Source: Pseudomonadota bacterium
Lineage (GTDB): Bacteria; Pseudomonadota; Gammaproteobacteria; Burkholderiales; Ferrovaceae
Assembly: GCA_021804345.1 (NCBI GenBank)
Contig: JAJZHV010000008.1
Span: forward strand, 1 to 13,595
Length of the DNA stretch: 13,595 nt
Direction: 5' to 3'
The translations under genes and the position numbers were made by a program. Shown here in pieces: positions 13,543 to 13,595 of the stretch. How positions within the stretch are numbered: the first letter of the stretch is position 1; the number at the start of each line of letters is the position of its first letter. Below the pieces are notes generated by a model, which had not been told where the DNA came from, did no database searches, and saw nothing but the letters and a program-made list of their open reading frames with translations.

Positions 13543-13595
13543 CTATGCTTCCTGACAACAGCGGATTGATCGCAGCAGCCATTCTTTCTGTGGGA
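13543..13595 (-). pseudogene. 5' fragment of a second tnpB copy
   Basis: These bases are identical to 10796-10848 and encode the same tnpB segment (HRKNGCCDQSAVVRKH). The coding match breaks off at 13543: the next bases (13542 downwards) are unrelated to tnpB. The 5' part continues beyond the window. Confidence 0.8.

Larger units (their letters stand above)
12961..13595. other. Right-end region without intact genes
   Basis: Upstream of ptuA there is no intact gene to the window edge. The region holds the palindrome at 12981-13019, a BREX pglX tail fragment (13022-13147), about 185 bp in which I see nothing (13148-13331), an IS21-type terminus (13332-13378), the right 84-bp repeat (13379-13462), unassigned sequence (13463-13542) and a 53-bp tnpB fragment (13543-13595). 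Confidence 0.6.

Noticed and set aside
11054..13595. Retron with ptuAB as effectors (Ec78 type)
   Set aside because: No reverse transcriptase frame and no msr/msd-like structure is present in the window; ptuA and ptuB stand alone.
1..13595. CRISPR arrays and tRNA or rRNA genes
   Set aside because: I saw no regularly spaced short repeats and no cloverleaf or rRNA-like segment on reading both strands.

Overview
The window looks like a chromosomal segment of a GC-rich proteobacterium (beta or gamma class by protein style; this is an inference, as no rRNA or marker gene is present). It has two contrasting halves. Positions 1-8155 are compact, GC-rich and gap-free, with core-style metabolism and transport genes. 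Positions 8156-13595 are a lower-GC accessory block made of defence-type genes, gene fragments, transposon debris and long direct repeats.

Left half. A plus-strand operon runs livM (3' part only), livG, livF, an outer-membrane efflux lipoprotein, an FUSC/AaeB-type inner-membrane exporter, a DUF1656/AaeX-type small membrane protein and an AaeA/HlyD-type periplasmic adaptor. Neighbours overlap by 8, 4, 14, 1 and 4 bp, and only the last junction has a gap (16 bp). A branched-chain amino-acid-type ABC importer and a complete envelope-spanning aromatic-acid-type efflux pump therefore appear to be one transcription and translation unit. After a 79-bp gap with a plausible sigma70 promoter comes an alpha/beta hydrolase carrying the full active site of fluoroacetate (haloacetate) dehalogenases. 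Its stop codon overlaps that of a convergent trpG/pabA-type glutamine amidotransferase.

Right half. All genes are on the minus strand. Reading from the right end towards trpG the order is: a 53-bp tnpB fragment; an 84-bp direct repeat; the terminus of an IS21-type element; a C-terminal fragment of the BREX methyltransferase gene pglX; a Septu-like pair ptuA-ptuB (ATPase plus HNH nuclease); an N-terminal fragment of the BREX gene pglZ; a tail of an unidentified gene; a tnpB gene with an internal deletion; a two-gene unit encoding a DUF3800 protein and a PBECR-like putative RNase; an orphan promoter/operator; and a second identical 84-bp repeat directly upstream of trpG. The pglZ remnant starts at an ATGA shared with the ptuB stop, so ptuAB seems to have been built into a BREX operon between pglX and pglZ, with BREX itself now destroyed.

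The most promising undescribed unit is the tightly coupled DUF3800-PBECR pair. The nested and orphaned ptuAB is the second. The 84-bp repeats bracketing the block may mark how it entered or was rearranged next to trpG.
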